Shown in pieces: positions 1 through 8,130 of a DNA stretch of 43,388 nt. The notes below the pieces were generated by a model. The model had not been told where the DNA came from, made no database searches, and saw only the letters and a program-made list of their open reading frames with translations. Location: the NCBI GenBank assembly GCA_024687845.1, contig JAILEL010000483.1:1-43388 (forward strand), given 5' to 3'. The stretch comes from Eubacterium sp. GTDB taxonomy: Bacteria > Bacillota_A > Clostridia > Lachnospirales > Lachnospiraceae. The position numbers were made by a program, and so were the translations under genes. Position 1 is the stretch's first letter. The number at the start of each line of letters is the position of its first letter.

Positions 1-20
1 TTATTAATTTTTTTAACATT
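1..20 (-). CDS. Start of a downstream gene, probably the ABC permease (partial)
   Basis: The stop codon of the ABC ATPase overlaps an ATG on the minus strand in a TAATG arrangement, and the frame stays open to the window edge, encoding M-L-K-K-L-I. Translational coupling directly after a MacB-type ATPase and a membrane fusion protein suggests the FtsX/MacB-like permease of the same transporter. Only six codons are visible, so the product is inferred from context alone. Confidence 0.5.
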
Positions 21-1251
21 ACTCAGCACCTCCTTCTGTTGGAGCTACCGGTCCCTTTGCCGCCTGTTTATCCAAAACTACCGCATCCTTTACTGGTTGC
101 TGATTAACTACCGGTCCCTTTACAGGTTGCTGATTTACTACAGGTCCCTTCACCGGCTGTTGATTCACTGCCGGTCCCTTTACAGGCTGTTGATTCACTG
201 CCGGTCCCTTTACAGGCTGCTGATTTACTACAGGTCCCTTTACAGGCTGCTGATTTACTACTGGTCCCTTTACAGGCTGCTGATTAACTGCTGGTCCCTG
301 TATCGGTTGCTTAACTGTCTCTTCATTACCAGCATCAGACAACTCGATATCTGAGGTCGTCTGAGATGCTACCAGTCTCTGAGGAGCAGGTTCTGAATTC
401 TGAGCTACTGGGCTTTGAACTACAGGTCCCTGAGCTACTGGACTCTGAGCCACTGGACTTTGAGCCACTGGGCTTTGAGTCATAGGACTCTGAGGAGCAT
501 TTTCCGAACTATCACCCGCTGAAACTGCCTGAGAAGCACTGACATAAACAACACCGGCTGGAGTAGGATTATCATTTATCCTATCGCTTGTTATTTCACC
601 ATCGAATATTTTTATAATACGATTTGCATGCTCTGCAATCTCCTGAGCATGTGTAATCATAATAATAGTTGAGCCTTCATTATGAAGCTGTTTAAAAAGC
701 TCCATTACCTGTATACCGGACTTGGAATCAAGCGCTCCCGTAGGCTCATCTGCAAGAAGAATTCTTGGTTTATTAACAATAGCTCTTGCTATAGCCACTC
801 TTTGTTTCTGACCACCAGACAGCTGAATTGCCTTAAACTGCATTCTGTCTTCAAGTCCAACCTTAATAAGAGCCTCTTCACATAAAGGTCTTCTTGACCT
901 TCGCGGAATATGCGCATATTGAAGCGGAAGCTCAACATTCTGAAGAGCAGATTGTCTTGGCATAAGATTAAAATTCTGGAATACAAATCCGATTTCTTTA
1001 TTTCTAATATCAGACAGCTTTCTATCGCTCAGGGAACCAATATCCTGATCTGCAAGATAATATTTACCATCTGTAGGCTTATCCAGACAGCCTATGATAT
1101 TCATAAGCGTAGACTTACCAGAACCTGATGGTCCCATAATTGCTACGTATTCACCTTCTTCGATAGTAAGGTTAATATTTTTTAAAACAGGAACATCATT
1201 TCCGCCTTGTATATAATTTTTAAAAATAGCGTTCAATTGAAGTAAAGGCAT
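19..1251 (-). CDS. MacB/LolD-type ABC transporter ATP-binding protein with repeat-rich C-terminal tail
   Basis: The first 225 residues are a complete ABC ATPase of the MacB/LolD/FtsE type, which powers efflux or extracytoplasmic substrate handling together with an FtsX-like permease. Walker A is at residues 40-48 (GPSGSGKST), the signature LSGGQ at 144-148, Walker B with ADEP at 164-170 and the H-loop His at 201. AGGAGG lies 10 nt before the ATG. The remaining 185 residues are not part of the family: they hold Pro/Gln/Val repeats, first five-residue units of the type SPVAQ, then seven ten-residue units of the type GPVVNQQPVK. The gene follows the membrane fusion protein and is coupled to a further gene at the window edge. 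The ATPase call is firm; the substrate is unknown. Confidence 0.93.
   Translation of the reverse strand: MPLLQLNAIFKNYIQGGNDVPVLKNINLTIEEGEYVAIMGPSGSGKSTLMNIIGCLDKPTDGKYYLADQDIGSLSDRKLSDIRNKEIGFVFQNFNLMPRQSALQNVELPLQYAHIPRRSRRPLCEEALIKVGLEDRMQFKAIQLSGGQKQRVAIARAIVNKPRILLADEPTGALDSKSGIQVMELFKQLHNEGSTIIMITHAQEIAEHANRIIKIFDGEITSDRINDNPTPAGVVYVSASQAVSAGDSSENAPQSPMTQSPVAQSPVAQSPVAQGPVVQSPVAQNSEPAPQRLVASQTTSDIELSDAGNEETVKQPIQGPAVNQQPVKGPVVNQQPVKGPVVNQQPVKGPAVNQQPVKGPAVNQQPVKGPVVNQQPVKGPVVNQQPVKDAVVLDKQAAKGPVAPTEGGAE
88..297 (-). repeat. Seven 30-bp coding tandem repeats in the ABC ATPase tail
   Basis: Seven consecutive 30-bp units each encode GP(A/V)VNQQPVK in frame. Units differ mainly by Ala/Val and by silent changes such as tac/cac and ctg/ttg. 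A degenerate eighth unit (DAVVLDKQAAK) follows at the C-terminal side. A second, shorter-period array of 15-bp units encoding (S/G)PVAQ-like pentapeptides lies at about 400-492. Confidence 0.9.
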
Positions 1252-1265
1252 ACTATATACACCTC

Positions 1266-2741
1266 CTACTCAAAATCCGAATCGCTGTCGAAATCAGAAG
1301 AGTCTCCACCAAAGCTATCCGCACCATCTGAACCATCATCAATAAAAGTTACCGGACCATCAGATGATTCTCCAGACGATTCTCCAGATGATTCTCCAGA
1401 TGGATCATCAATTATCGGACCATCCATCTCACTTGGATCAATAAGAAAATCAGAGTCACCAGGAGTCATTTCATCTAACATAGAATCATCGAATTCCTCG
1501 TCTGACATATCATCCATTTCCTGTTCTTCGATATCTTCATAATTTGTAGTTGTTGGACATCCTTCTTCTACACCTTCCTGTGGAAATGCAATATAATCAT
1601 CCAAAGAAAGTCCTGACTTTATCTCATAAGTCTCTTCCTCTTCGTCGAATTCACCTACGATAACCTCAGTTTTTTCTATACGATCATCCTTACCCTTCTT
1701 CCACACGAAGAAAGAACCATTTTCATCCTGGATCAGATAATATGAAGGAAGATAAATACCTTCTTTCTGCTCATTCTGACCCTTATCAAGTTCCAGGAAT
1801 AAATGCTGTCCAAGCATCATTCCATCTGTTCCCTCAGGATTAACATAGAAACTATATTTTGAAGCGGATTCCCCACCACTACTATCATATCCATAATCAC
1901 TATTATTCTTCTTAGGCTCCAGATCTACTTTTGAAACAGTTCCATTCCATGTAACTGATTCATCAATTCTGGATCTTAGGATAACCTTTGTACCAGAAGT
2001 AAACTGACGAATATTAAGTTCATCAGCTATTCCTCTTATTCTATAATCGCCTTCTGCGATAATTGTTATAAAACCATCAGCATCCGAAGATGAATCACTA
2101 TATGGAGCAAAATCATCATCGTCATCAGATGAAGATGCTTCTCCAGAAGAATTAATCTTCTTAATAACTCCAGCCATTGGTGAAGTTACTATTGCATTTT
2201 TAATCGCTTCTTCCTGCCTTGTAATCTCAAGATCCTTAGAAGAAAGATTGTATTCCTCTTCTTTTATTGTTGCAGATGTACTATTTATCTGTGATGTATA
2301 TGACAGTCTCTCTTCCTCAGATTTAGCACTATCTCTCTGAGCTTTATAATCCTCTATAGAAGCATAGTGTCCATCTATAGAATTCTGAATACCCGTTCTT
2401 TCCAATCTCATCTGTTCAAGAGTCATTTCCATTTCACTGGTATCATAAGAAAAAAGCTTATCGCCTTCTTTGACATTGTCACCTTCTTTAACGAAGATTT
2501 CTTTGACAGACTGGTTTGATTCTTTCTTTACAGATTTTGTTTCCTGCGATTCAACCACTCCCATAAATCGACTGACAGTACCAAGTGGAACTCCTGTGAT
2601 CGTTCTGACAGTTTCTACATAAACTAATCTGTCACTTTTTGCCTTACCACCCCTCTTATTATATAAAAAGATAAACACTCCAGCTGCCGCAGCAAGACAG
2701 AGCACAATAACTAAAACAATTATCGGCTTTTTACTTTTCAT
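1266..2741 (-). CDS. Membrane fusion protein (HlyD/MacA-like adaptor) with acidic Ser/Asp tail
   Basis: This is the periplasmic-adaptor-type subunit that pairs with MacB-like ABC transporters; in a Gram-positive it would sit outside the membrane, anchored by the N-terminal helix at about residues 6-27. Two half-lipoyl motifs bracket a helical hairpin at about residues 95-185: the first contains VKEIFVKEGDNVKEGDKLF, the second TSPMAGVIKKI. A beta-barrel-like region follows. An Asp-rich loop (SSSDDDDDF) interrupts the second lipoyl half. The last 90 or so residues are extremely acidic and Ser-rich, with SSGE repeats. The start ATG overlaps the stop of the preceding small gene (TAATG), and the ATPase follows 14 nt downstream, so all are one operon. 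The family call is firm; the exported substrate is unknown. Confidence 0.88.
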   Translation of the reverse strand: MKSKKPIIVLVIVLCLAAAAGVFIFLYNKRGGKAKSDRLVYVETVRTITGVPLGTVSRFMGVVESQETKSVKKESNQSVKEIFVKEGDNVKEGDKLFSYDTSEMEMTLEQMRLERTGIQNSIDGHYASIEDYKAQRDSAKSEEERLSYTSQINSTSATIKEEEYNLSSKDLEITRQEEAIKNAIVTSPMAGVIKKINSSGEASSSDDDDDFAPYSDSSSDADGFITIIAEGDYRIRGIADELNIRQFTSGTKVILRSRIDESVTWNGTVSKVDLEPKKNNSDYGYDSSGGESASKYSFYVNPEGTDGMMLGQHLFLELDKGQNEQKEGIYLPSYYLIQDENGSFFVWKKGKDDRIEKTEVIVGEFDEEEETYEIKSGLSLDDYIAFPQEGVEEGCPTTTNYEDIEEQEMDDMSDEEFDDSMLDEMTPGDSDFLIDPSEMDGPIIDDPSGESSGESSGESSDGPVTFIDDGSDGADSFGGDSSDFDSDSDFE

Positions 2742-3064
2742 TATTTTTCCTCTTTTCTGTCAAATACTTTTTTTACCCATGATATCAAATACAGAATCAA
2801 TGGGTACATTATAATCACAAAAAGCATCTGAATGATATACTCACTTCCAGATACAATAAAATACACAAAAAGAACAAATAACACAAGAAAAATCAGAAGT
2901 CCTATAATCGCTAAAACTCTTGAAAAAAGACTTCTTTTTGCTTTTCCAGTATTATTTGAAGCTTTGTCATCTGAGATATTATTCTCTAATTTGTTATCAC
3001 TATTTTCCTTCATAACTACATTTTCTATATAATTTTTATTAATTGATATTGGTATCAATAACAC
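2741..3064 (-). CDS. Small two-helix membrane protein, function unknown
   Basis: The open frame encodes up to 107 residues with two hydrophobic segments near residues 46-69 and 75-95 and a basic C-terminus (WVKKVFDRKEEK). The open frame begins at a GTG without a convincing ribosome binding site. An internal ATG at 3013, giving MKENSDNKLENN and about 90 residues, is a plausible alternative start. Its stop overlaps the ATG of the membrane fusion protein, which suggests a role with the efflux complex, but no family was recognised. Confidence 0.6.
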   Translation of the reverse strand: MLLIPISINKNYIENVVMKENSDNKLENNISDDKASNNTGKAKRSLFSRVLAIIGLLIFLVLFVLFVYFIVSGSEYIIQMLFVIIMYPLILYLISWVKKVFDRKEEK

Positions 3065-3082
3065 AAATTAACAATATACCAC

Positions 3083-4405
3083 TTATTCATTGTTATGTAA
3101 ATATTCCATCCATTTATTTATTTCATTCTCATAACCATTATTACCCGGCTGATAGAATACCATATCCTTCAGATCATCTGGAAGATACTGCTGCTGCACA
3201 TAGTGTTTAGGATAATCATGAGCATATTTGTAACCAGTATGACCTAGTTCTGCAGCTCCTGAATAATGTGCATCTTTTAAATATGGCGGAACCTCTGCAT
3301 TACTATATCGTTTTACTGCATCATTAGCACTGAATATAGCATTTACTACCGCATTACTTTTTGGAGCGCACGCAACATATATTGCTGCATGAGCAAGAAT
3401 AATCTGTGATTCAGGCATTCCTACTCTTTCAACAGCCAGAGCACAGGATGTGGCAACCTGAATAGCCTGTGGATCCGCATTTCCAACATCTTCACAGGCA
3501 CATATCATGATTCTTCTCGCTATGAAGGTCACACTTTCTCCGGCGTATAACATTTTTGCAAGATAATATACTGCAGCGTTTGGATCACTGCCTCTCATGG
3601 ATTTTATAAATGCAGAAATAATATCATAATGGTTGTCACCGTTTTTGTCATAGCGGATAGCACGTCTCTGAATGCACTGTTCAGCAACCTCGAGATTAAT
3701 TTCTATTTTTCCTGTTTCTTCATTTCTTTCAGTAGAAAGAATACCAAGCTCTATGGCATTAAGAGCCTTTCTCGCATCTCCCTCAGCCATATCCGCAAGA
3801 AAGCTGGCAGCTTCATCAGTTATTTCAGCATTGAAGCTCCCCATACCCTTTTCTTTATCATAAACCGCTCTAAGAATGAGTTCCTTTATGTTAGAACTAT
3901 TCAGTGGCTTTAATTCAAATATAGTAGATCTGGAAACAAGCGCAGAATTCACTTCAAAATATGGATTTTCTGTAGTTGCGCCAATCAGAATGATAGTACC
4001 ATTTTCAACATGAGGAAGAAGAAAATCCTGTTGAGATTTATTGAATCTATGAATCTCATCAATAAAAAGAATGGTCTTTTTACCATACATTCCCAGATTA
4101 TTCTTTGCTTTTTCAACAACGGTCTCCATATCCTTTTTGCCCGATGTCGAAGCATTTAACTCTTCAAAAGAAGAACTGGTTGTGCTGGCTATGACCATAG
4201 CAAGAGTTGTTTTACCGGTCCCTGGTGGACCATAGAATATTATTGACCCAAGTCTGTCGGACTTGATAGCTCTATAAAGCAGCTTTCCTTCACCGAGAAT
4301 ATGCTCCTGACCTACAACTTCTTCAATAGTTTTAGGTCTGAGACGCATAGCAAGAGGAGCTTCTTTCTTCTGCTCCTCCTGTCTCATATAATCAAAAAGA
4401 TCCAT
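3083..4405 (-). CDS. rarA: Replication-associated recombination protein RarA (MgsA), AAA+ ATPase
   Basis: RarA/MgsA is a clamp-loader-like AAA+ ATPase that acts at stalled replication forks with SSB. Walker A (GPPGTGKT) is at residues 59-66 and Walker B (ILFIDEIHRF) at 112-121; sensor 1 follows in GATTENPYFEVN and the C-terminal tetramerisation region contains the characteristic RGSDPNAAVYYLA and AVPPYLKDAHY-type segments. At 440 residues it has the usual family length. It starts 40 nt downstream of the response regulator stop and ends 19 nt before the small membrane gene; whether it shares a transcript with either side is not clear. The identification is firm. Confidence 0.95.
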   Translation of the reverse strand: MDLFDYMRQEEQKKEAPLAMRLRPKTIEEVVGQEHILGEGKLLYRAIKSDRLGSIIFYGPPGTGKTTLAMVIASTTSSSFEELNASTSGKKDMETVVEKAKNNLGMYGKKTILFIDEIHRFNKSQQDFLLPHVENGTIILIGATTENPYFEVNSALVSRSTIFELKPLNSSNIKELILRAVYDKEKGMGSFNAEITDEAASFLADMAEGDARKALNAIELGILSTERNEETGKIEINLEVAEQCIQRRAIRYDKNGDNHYDIISAFIKSMRGSDPNAAVYYLAKMLYAGESVTFIARRIMICACEDVGNADPQAIQVATSCALAVERVGMPESQIILAHAAIYVACAPKSNAVVNAIFSANDAVKRYSNAEVPPYLKDAHYSGAAELGHTGYKYAHDYPKHYVQQQYLPDDLKDMVFYQPGNNGYENEINKWMEYLHNNE

Positions 4406-4444
4406 TTTATCCTCTTTTTAATAATTCAAAATAAACATAATATT

Positions 4445-4837
4445 TTAATCTAACAAGCCAAGCTTTTTAATTATACTATCAAACTTGACAATATCGATAG
4501 GCTTGCAGATATAATCATCATAATCATTACTTGCATATGATGAATCAAAATCTTCATCAAGCGCTGATATCATAACTACCTTACATCTGGAGATACGTGG
4601 AATACCAAGTTTTCTTTCTGCATCTCTGATTGACTGAAGTGCTTTGTAGCCATCAATCTTTGGCATCATAATATCCAGACATACAAGATCGAATTCCTGT
4701 CCCTCTGTAACCGATTTTACGAATTCATCAACAGCTTCTATTCCGTCTGTTGCAAGTACAACGTCTCCATATCTGGATAATAACTTAGAAAGAAACTTTC
4801 CACTCGCAATATCGTCTTCTGCTACCAAAACCTTCAT
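4445..4837 (-). CDS. Single-domain CheY-like response regulator
   Basis: The protein is a bare receiver domain of 130 residues with no output domain. The acidic pair is D8/D9, the phospho-acceptor D55 in CLDIMMPK, the switch Ser S91 in VVMISA and the conserved Lys K112 in CKPI, so it should be phosphorylatable. Its ATG overlaps the stop of the TetR gene by four bases (ATGA), indicating translational coupling. No histidine kinase lies nearby, so the phosphodonor must be encoded elsewhere. Such stand-alone receivers act by protein-protein contact; the partner here is unknown. Confidence 0.9.
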   Translation of the reverse strand: MKVLVAEDDIASGKFLSKLLSRYGDVVLATDGIEAVDEFVKSVTEGQEFDLVCLDIMMPKIDGYKALQSIRDAERKLGIPRISRCKVVMISALDEDFDSSYASNDYDDYICKPIDIVKFDSIIKKLGLLD

Positions 4838-5439
4838 GATAATACCTCCGGATTATTTACTATAGTTTTCATAAGTTGTTTTACATTTAAGTTAATGTCT
4901 TCTTTTAATGATTTTCTACGATTCATTACTCTTCTGTTGAGAATAGATATATGAATCAGACCAATAAGAGTATCGGCTAGTCTTTCAGGAACAAGCTCGT
5001 CCTTCAGTTCCTTATTTTTCTCAGCTTCTTTAAACAAATTAACAAGGAAATCTCTTCTGTTATTGTAACCATACTCGATGATTTCTCTGGTATTTGTGTT
5101 ATGCAGCAGTTCTTCATACTGAAGCATTAAAGCTGAAATAGAATAATAACTGTTATAATATGCCGAAATTGCATCAACGTATAAGAGAACCTTTTTAACC
5201 CCAGGTTCATCTTTAGAACTAATTGTTTTAAAAATTCCATTATCAAATCTGAAATAATCTTCGACAATGTCACATAGAATCTCATCAGTATTCGAATAGT
5301 ATTTATATATCAAAGGTTCACTAATATTGGTTCGCATGGATATATTTTTCATCGTAAGAGAAAACAGTCCTGCGTCACTTATAATATCTATAGATGCTGA
5401 TACGATTCTGTCACGTGCCGAAATAAAATCTTCTGTCAA
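4834..5439 (-). CDS. TetR/AcrR family transcriptional regulator
   Basis: The N-terminal TetR DNA-binding domain is clear: an ARDRIVSASIDIISDAGLFSLTMKNIS segment, then NISEPLIYKYYSNTDEIL for the recognition helix region. The C-terminal ligand/dimer domain is divergent. The frame is open from 5571, but I place the start at the TTG at 5439: GGGGAGG at 5448-5454 is 8 nt upstream, and a near-consensus promoter lies inside the upstream part of the frame, whose translation would be an unlikely hydrophobic leader. This gives 201 residues, normal for the family. Co-translated with the receiver gene. It probably regulates its own promoter; other targets are unknown. Confidence 0.88.
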   Translation of the reverse strand: MTEDFISARDRIVSASIDIISDAGLFSLTMKNISMRTNISEPLIYKYYSNTDEILCDIVEDYFRFDNGIFKTISSKDEPGVKKVLLYVDAISAYYNSYYSISALMLQYEELLHNTNTREIIEYGYNNRRDFLVNLFKEAEKNKELKDELVPERLADTLIGLIHISILNRRVMNRRKSLKEDINLNVKQLMKTIVNNPEVLS

Positions 5440-5529
5440 GAATTTTACCTCCCCGCCCCCAAAAGTAATAAATAACTGAATTATTACTATTTTCAATAAC
5501 AAGATATAGTATAAGAAACGTATATAAGA

Positions 5530-5558
5530 AGTATATGTTTTTTTGTACACTTTGTCAA
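5530..5558 (-). promoter_or_regulatory. Sigma-A-type promoter of the tetR-response regulator genes
   Basis: On the minus strand TTGACA (5553-5558) is separated by exactly 17 nt from TATACT (5530-5535). It lies inside the open frame upstream of the TTG start, supporting the shorter TetR product. A pair of inverted TTTTGTACA/TGTACAAAA sites (5541-5549 and 5584-5592) overlaps the spacer and the region upstream of the -35 box and could be an operator. Confidence 0.7.
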
Positions 5559-5650
5559 CAATTGAGCTCATTTATTGTAATTCTGTACAAAAAATAACGT
5601 GTTGCCGGCTAGTTATCAAGTGTATATTCTAAGTAACCATGAATAACAAT

Positions 5651-5678
5651 TCAAAAAGAGTGTCGCAAGCGACACTCT
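5651..5678 (-). terminator. Rho-independent terminator of the cold-shock gene
   Basis: A perfect 10-bp stem, AGAGTGTCGC with GCGACACTCT around a two-base loop, spans 5657-5678. Read on the minus strand it is followed by TTTT. It lies 43 nt after the csp stop codon. Confidence 0.85.
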
Positions 5679-5720
5679 TCCATTTTGGGTTTAAACATAT
5701 ATATGTTATAAGAATACAAA

Positions 5721-5924
5721 CTACTGAATAACTTTTACGTTAGTAGCCTGTGGTCCTTTTTCGCCTTCAGTAAGATCGAATTCAACTTTCTGTCCTTCTT
5801 CTAATGTCTTAAATCCTTCCATGTTGAGTCCGGAAAAATGTACAAATACATCTTTTCCTTCTTCATCAGTTATAAATCCATACCCCTTCTGATTGTTAAA
5901 CCATTTTACAGTACCGTTAGCCAT
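5721..5924 (-). CDS. Cold-shock protein (CspA family)
   Basis: This is a 67-residue single cold-shock domain, an OB-fold that binds single-stranded RNA/DNA and acts as an RNA chaperone in the cytoplasm. RNP1 (KGYGFIT) is at residues 13-19 and RNP2 (VFVHF) at 26-30; the usual GTVKWFN start and GPQATNV end are intact. AGGAGG lies 7 nt upstream of the ATG. It is monocistronic, with its own promoter and terminator. The predicted leader is only about 35-40 nt, so the long cold-responsive 5' UTR known from E. coli cspA is absent. Which paralogue it is cannot be said. Confidence 0.97.
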   Translation of the reverse strand: MANGTVKWFNNQKGYGFITDEEGKDVFVHFSGLNMEGFKTLEEGQKVEFDLTEGEKGPQATNVKVIQ

Positions 5925-5968
5925 TTTATAAACCTCCTACGTTAAATATTGCCCTAACACAAGTAAAA

Positions 5969-5997
5969 ATAATAACAAACAAGGCATAAATAGTCAA
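5969..5997 (-). promoter_or_regulatory. Promoter of the cold-shock gene
   Basis: TTGACT (5992-5997) and TATTAT (5969-5974), read on the minus strand, are spaced by exactly 17 nt upstream of the csp ribosome binding site. Confidence 0.65.
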
Positions 5998-6047
5998 TTT
6001 ACAACTTGGCTGAAATGTAAAAAAAGAGGATAAAAACATTGGTATTT

Positions 6048-6923
6048 TCATAGAACAGAAACTTCAGTGCCATTATAATAATAAAGCTCATCAGATAAAT
6101 ATTCTTCATTACTAACTACAGCTTCGTTAATAGCCTGAATCATATATTTGGTTTCATCATGACCAATCATCCTGCTCTCCGGAATTATCAGCGATTCATT
6201 AATTGATGATAATATAATGTAATATGGTTCATCTAAATGGTTATATACAAATTTTAGAATATTTTCGTTGCAGATAGCCGTTGCTCCAAAAAGCAAATCC
6301 TTATTACTTAAAACATATAATGTATTGTCATCATCGTAAGTATCAGGAATAAAGCTAGGATTGATCATATTAATAAATGACAGCAGAGGCTCAAATATAA
6401 GACCATTTTCAACTGTAGTATTGTTAATAGCACATTTAAACAGTTTATCTTCATCAATATTAAAATGCTCCAGCATATCTTTATTGAAACTGATATCTAC
6501 ATCAATATTTCCTGTCATTCTGCACTTTATTACTATTGCAAGATTAAGAAATCTCTTATAGATAACATTTTCAATCATTTCCTGATTTTTATCATAGTTA
6601 ATAAGGAAAGCATAGGATATTTTATAGATCGTATCTGCATCAATCCCACTAACATCAATGATATCTGAAACCTCCATCGACTCTATGAATTTCATCTTCA
6701 TATCAAGAATAAACCGGTCAATATCATTTTCCTTAATTGGGATCTTTTCATCGAAATATATACAAGGTACTATATTTTTATTCTGTAATCTTATCTCAAA
6801 ACCGTTTTTAATTACCGAGTTACGTTTAATCCTATTGACAAAACTGACACTTTCAACATTATAAATCTTTAATTCTTCCAAAAGCCCCAGTCTGATTCTT
6901 TCTATAATATCATTATTATTCAT
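6048..6923 (-). CDS. DUF5688-like protein, function unknown
   Basis: The 291-residue soluble protein resembles the DUF5688 proteins common in Lachnospiraceae: an N-terminal segment with NGFEIRLQNKNIVPCIYFD, a middle LYVLSNKDLLFGATAI segment, and a C-terminal YYIILSSINESLIIPES stretch with a NEEYLSDELYYYNG ending. The assignment is from remembered sequence character, not a search. The frame is open from 6980, but AAGGAG lies 8 nt upstream of the ATG at 6923 (MNNNDII), which is therefore the preferred start. It sits between hisC and csp with no obvious partner. The molecular function of the family is not known. Confidence 0.7.
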   Translation of the reverse strand: MNNNDIIERIRLGLLEELKIYNVESVSFVNRIKRNSVIKNGFEIRLQNKNIVPCIYFDEKIPIKENDIDRFILDMKMKFIESMEVSDIIDVSGIDADTIYKISYAFLINYDKNQEMIENVIYKRFLNLAIVIKCRMTGNIDVDISFNKDMLEHFNIDEDKLFKCAINNTTVENGLIFEPLLSFINMINPSFIPDTYDDDNTLYVLSNKDLLFGATAICNENILKFVYNHLDEPYYIILSSINESLIIPESRMIGHDETKYMIQAINEAVVSNEEYLSDELYYYNGTEVSVL

Positions 6924-7032
6924 TTTGATGTCTCCTTTCATCAAGGAACCATACGTAAAATGAAAATAAGATATGAACAATAATTACTATTCAGTCTCTA
7001 TCCTGCACGTCGATAAAGATAAAAAGTAACAT

Positions 7033-8112
7033 TTATTTATTCAGATATTTTTCAAGAAATGCTACAACTGTTTTCATATCATCATCTGTTCCAATTGTAA
7101 TCCTCAGATAATTTTCTATCCTTGGGCTATTAAAATATCTGAAATATATTCCTTCTGCTTTTGCAGCCTCAAATATATCCTTGGCTGATATACTCTCATG
7201 GGATGCAAAAACAAAATTGGTTGATGAAGGAAGAACTGAAAATCCCAGCCTTTTCAACTCTTCCGAAAACCACTTTCTAGTGGAAACAACCTTTGAGATT
7301 GTTTCTTTAAAATATTTATCATCCTTAATAACTGCTGTCCCCAGCATTATGGAAGGATAATTCATTGTGTATGAATTATATGAATACTTTACATCATTCA
7401 GGAATTTTATTAAAGTCTTATTTGCTACAGCATATCCTATTCTGAGTCCCGCAAGCGATCTTGACTTTGAAAATGTTCTTACAACTATAAGATTATCATA
7501 GGTATCAATAAGGTCAATCATAGATGAACCATTTTCAGCAAAATCAATATAAGCTTCATCCACAATTACTATGCTGCTTTGTGAACGTTCAAGTATTCTA
7601 ATTATAGAAGCTTTATCGAGAAGAATACCCGTAGGTGCATTAGGGTTCGCAATAACCACTCCTCCGTTATCCTTCAGAAAAGAATCTACATCAATTCTAT
7701 AATCATCTAAAAGAGGTATGGTTTCATATGGAATTTTAAGCATTTCAGCCCATACCGGATAAAATGAATATGTAATATCAGGAAAAATAATGTTCTTGTC
7801 AGAATTGAAAAATGTCATAAATGACATCGCAAGAACATCATCTGAACCAACACCAACAAAAACGTTTTCAGGTGAAACACCATGGAAATGTGCTAGTTCA
7901 GAAACAAGACTTTCCGCAGTAGGGTCAGGATATTTTCTCAGCATATCCATGGTTACACTGTCATCAGCCTTTAAAATACCTTCTATTTCAGGTGATGGTC
8001 CATAAGGATTTTCATTAGTATTAAGCTTTATTATATTTTTATCCTTAGGTTGTTCACCAGGAACATAAGGTTCAACCTTACGTATATTATCTTCCCATTT
8101 ATATTTATTCAT
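7033..8112 (-). CDS. hisC: Histidinol-phosphate aminotransferase
   Basis: HisC is the PLP-dependent aminotransferase that converts imidazole-acetol phosphate plus glutamate to histidinol phosphate. The fold-type I signatures are present: TNENPYGPSP near residue 32, NPNAPTG, VDEAYIDF, and the PLP-lysine segment TFSKSRSLAGLRIGYA near residue 215; the C-terminal Arg lies in YLRITIGT. The open frame begins at a GTG (8124), but that GTG is part of the GAGGA Shine-Dalgarno for the ATG at 8112, which I choose (359 residues). It follows murF by 18 nt and is not in a his operon, so a related role (for example another aminotransferase reaction) cannot be excluded. Confidence 0.88.
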   Translation of the reverse strand: MNKYKWEDNIRKVEPYVPGEQPKDKNIIKLNTNENPYGPSPEIEGILKADDSVTMDMLRKYPDPTAESLVSELAHFHGVSPENVFVGVGSDDVLAMSFMTFFNSDKNIIFPDITYSFYPVWAEMLKIPYETIPLLDDYRIDVDSFLKDNGGVVIANPNAPTGILLDKASIIRILERSQSSIVIVDEAYIDFAENGSSMIDLIDTYDNLIVVRTFSKSRSLAGLRIGYAVANKTLIKFLNDVKYSYNSYTMNYPSIMLGTAVIKDDKYFKETISKVVSTRKWFSEELKRLGFSVLPSSTNFVFASHESISAKDIFEAAKAEGIYFRYFNSPRIENYLRITIGTDDDMKTVVAFLEKYLNK

Positions 8113-8130
8113 TTTCTTCCTCACATATTT

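Noticed and set aside
88..297. Regular 30-bp repeats could be taken for a CRISPR array
   Set aside because: Repeats are directly adjacent with no spacers, keep one reading frame and continue an ABC ATPase, so they are coding tandem repeats.
97..354. Plus-strand open frame of 85 codons over the repeat tract
   Set aside because: It is the antisense shadow of the repeats in the ABC ATPase tail, with a Leu/Tyr/Arg-rich repetitive product and no ribosome binding site.
5442..5571. Hydrophobic N-terminal extension of the TetR protein, as if membrane-anchored
   Set aside because: The promoter lies inside this stretch and a strong SD stands before the TTG at 5439; the extension is probably untranslated.
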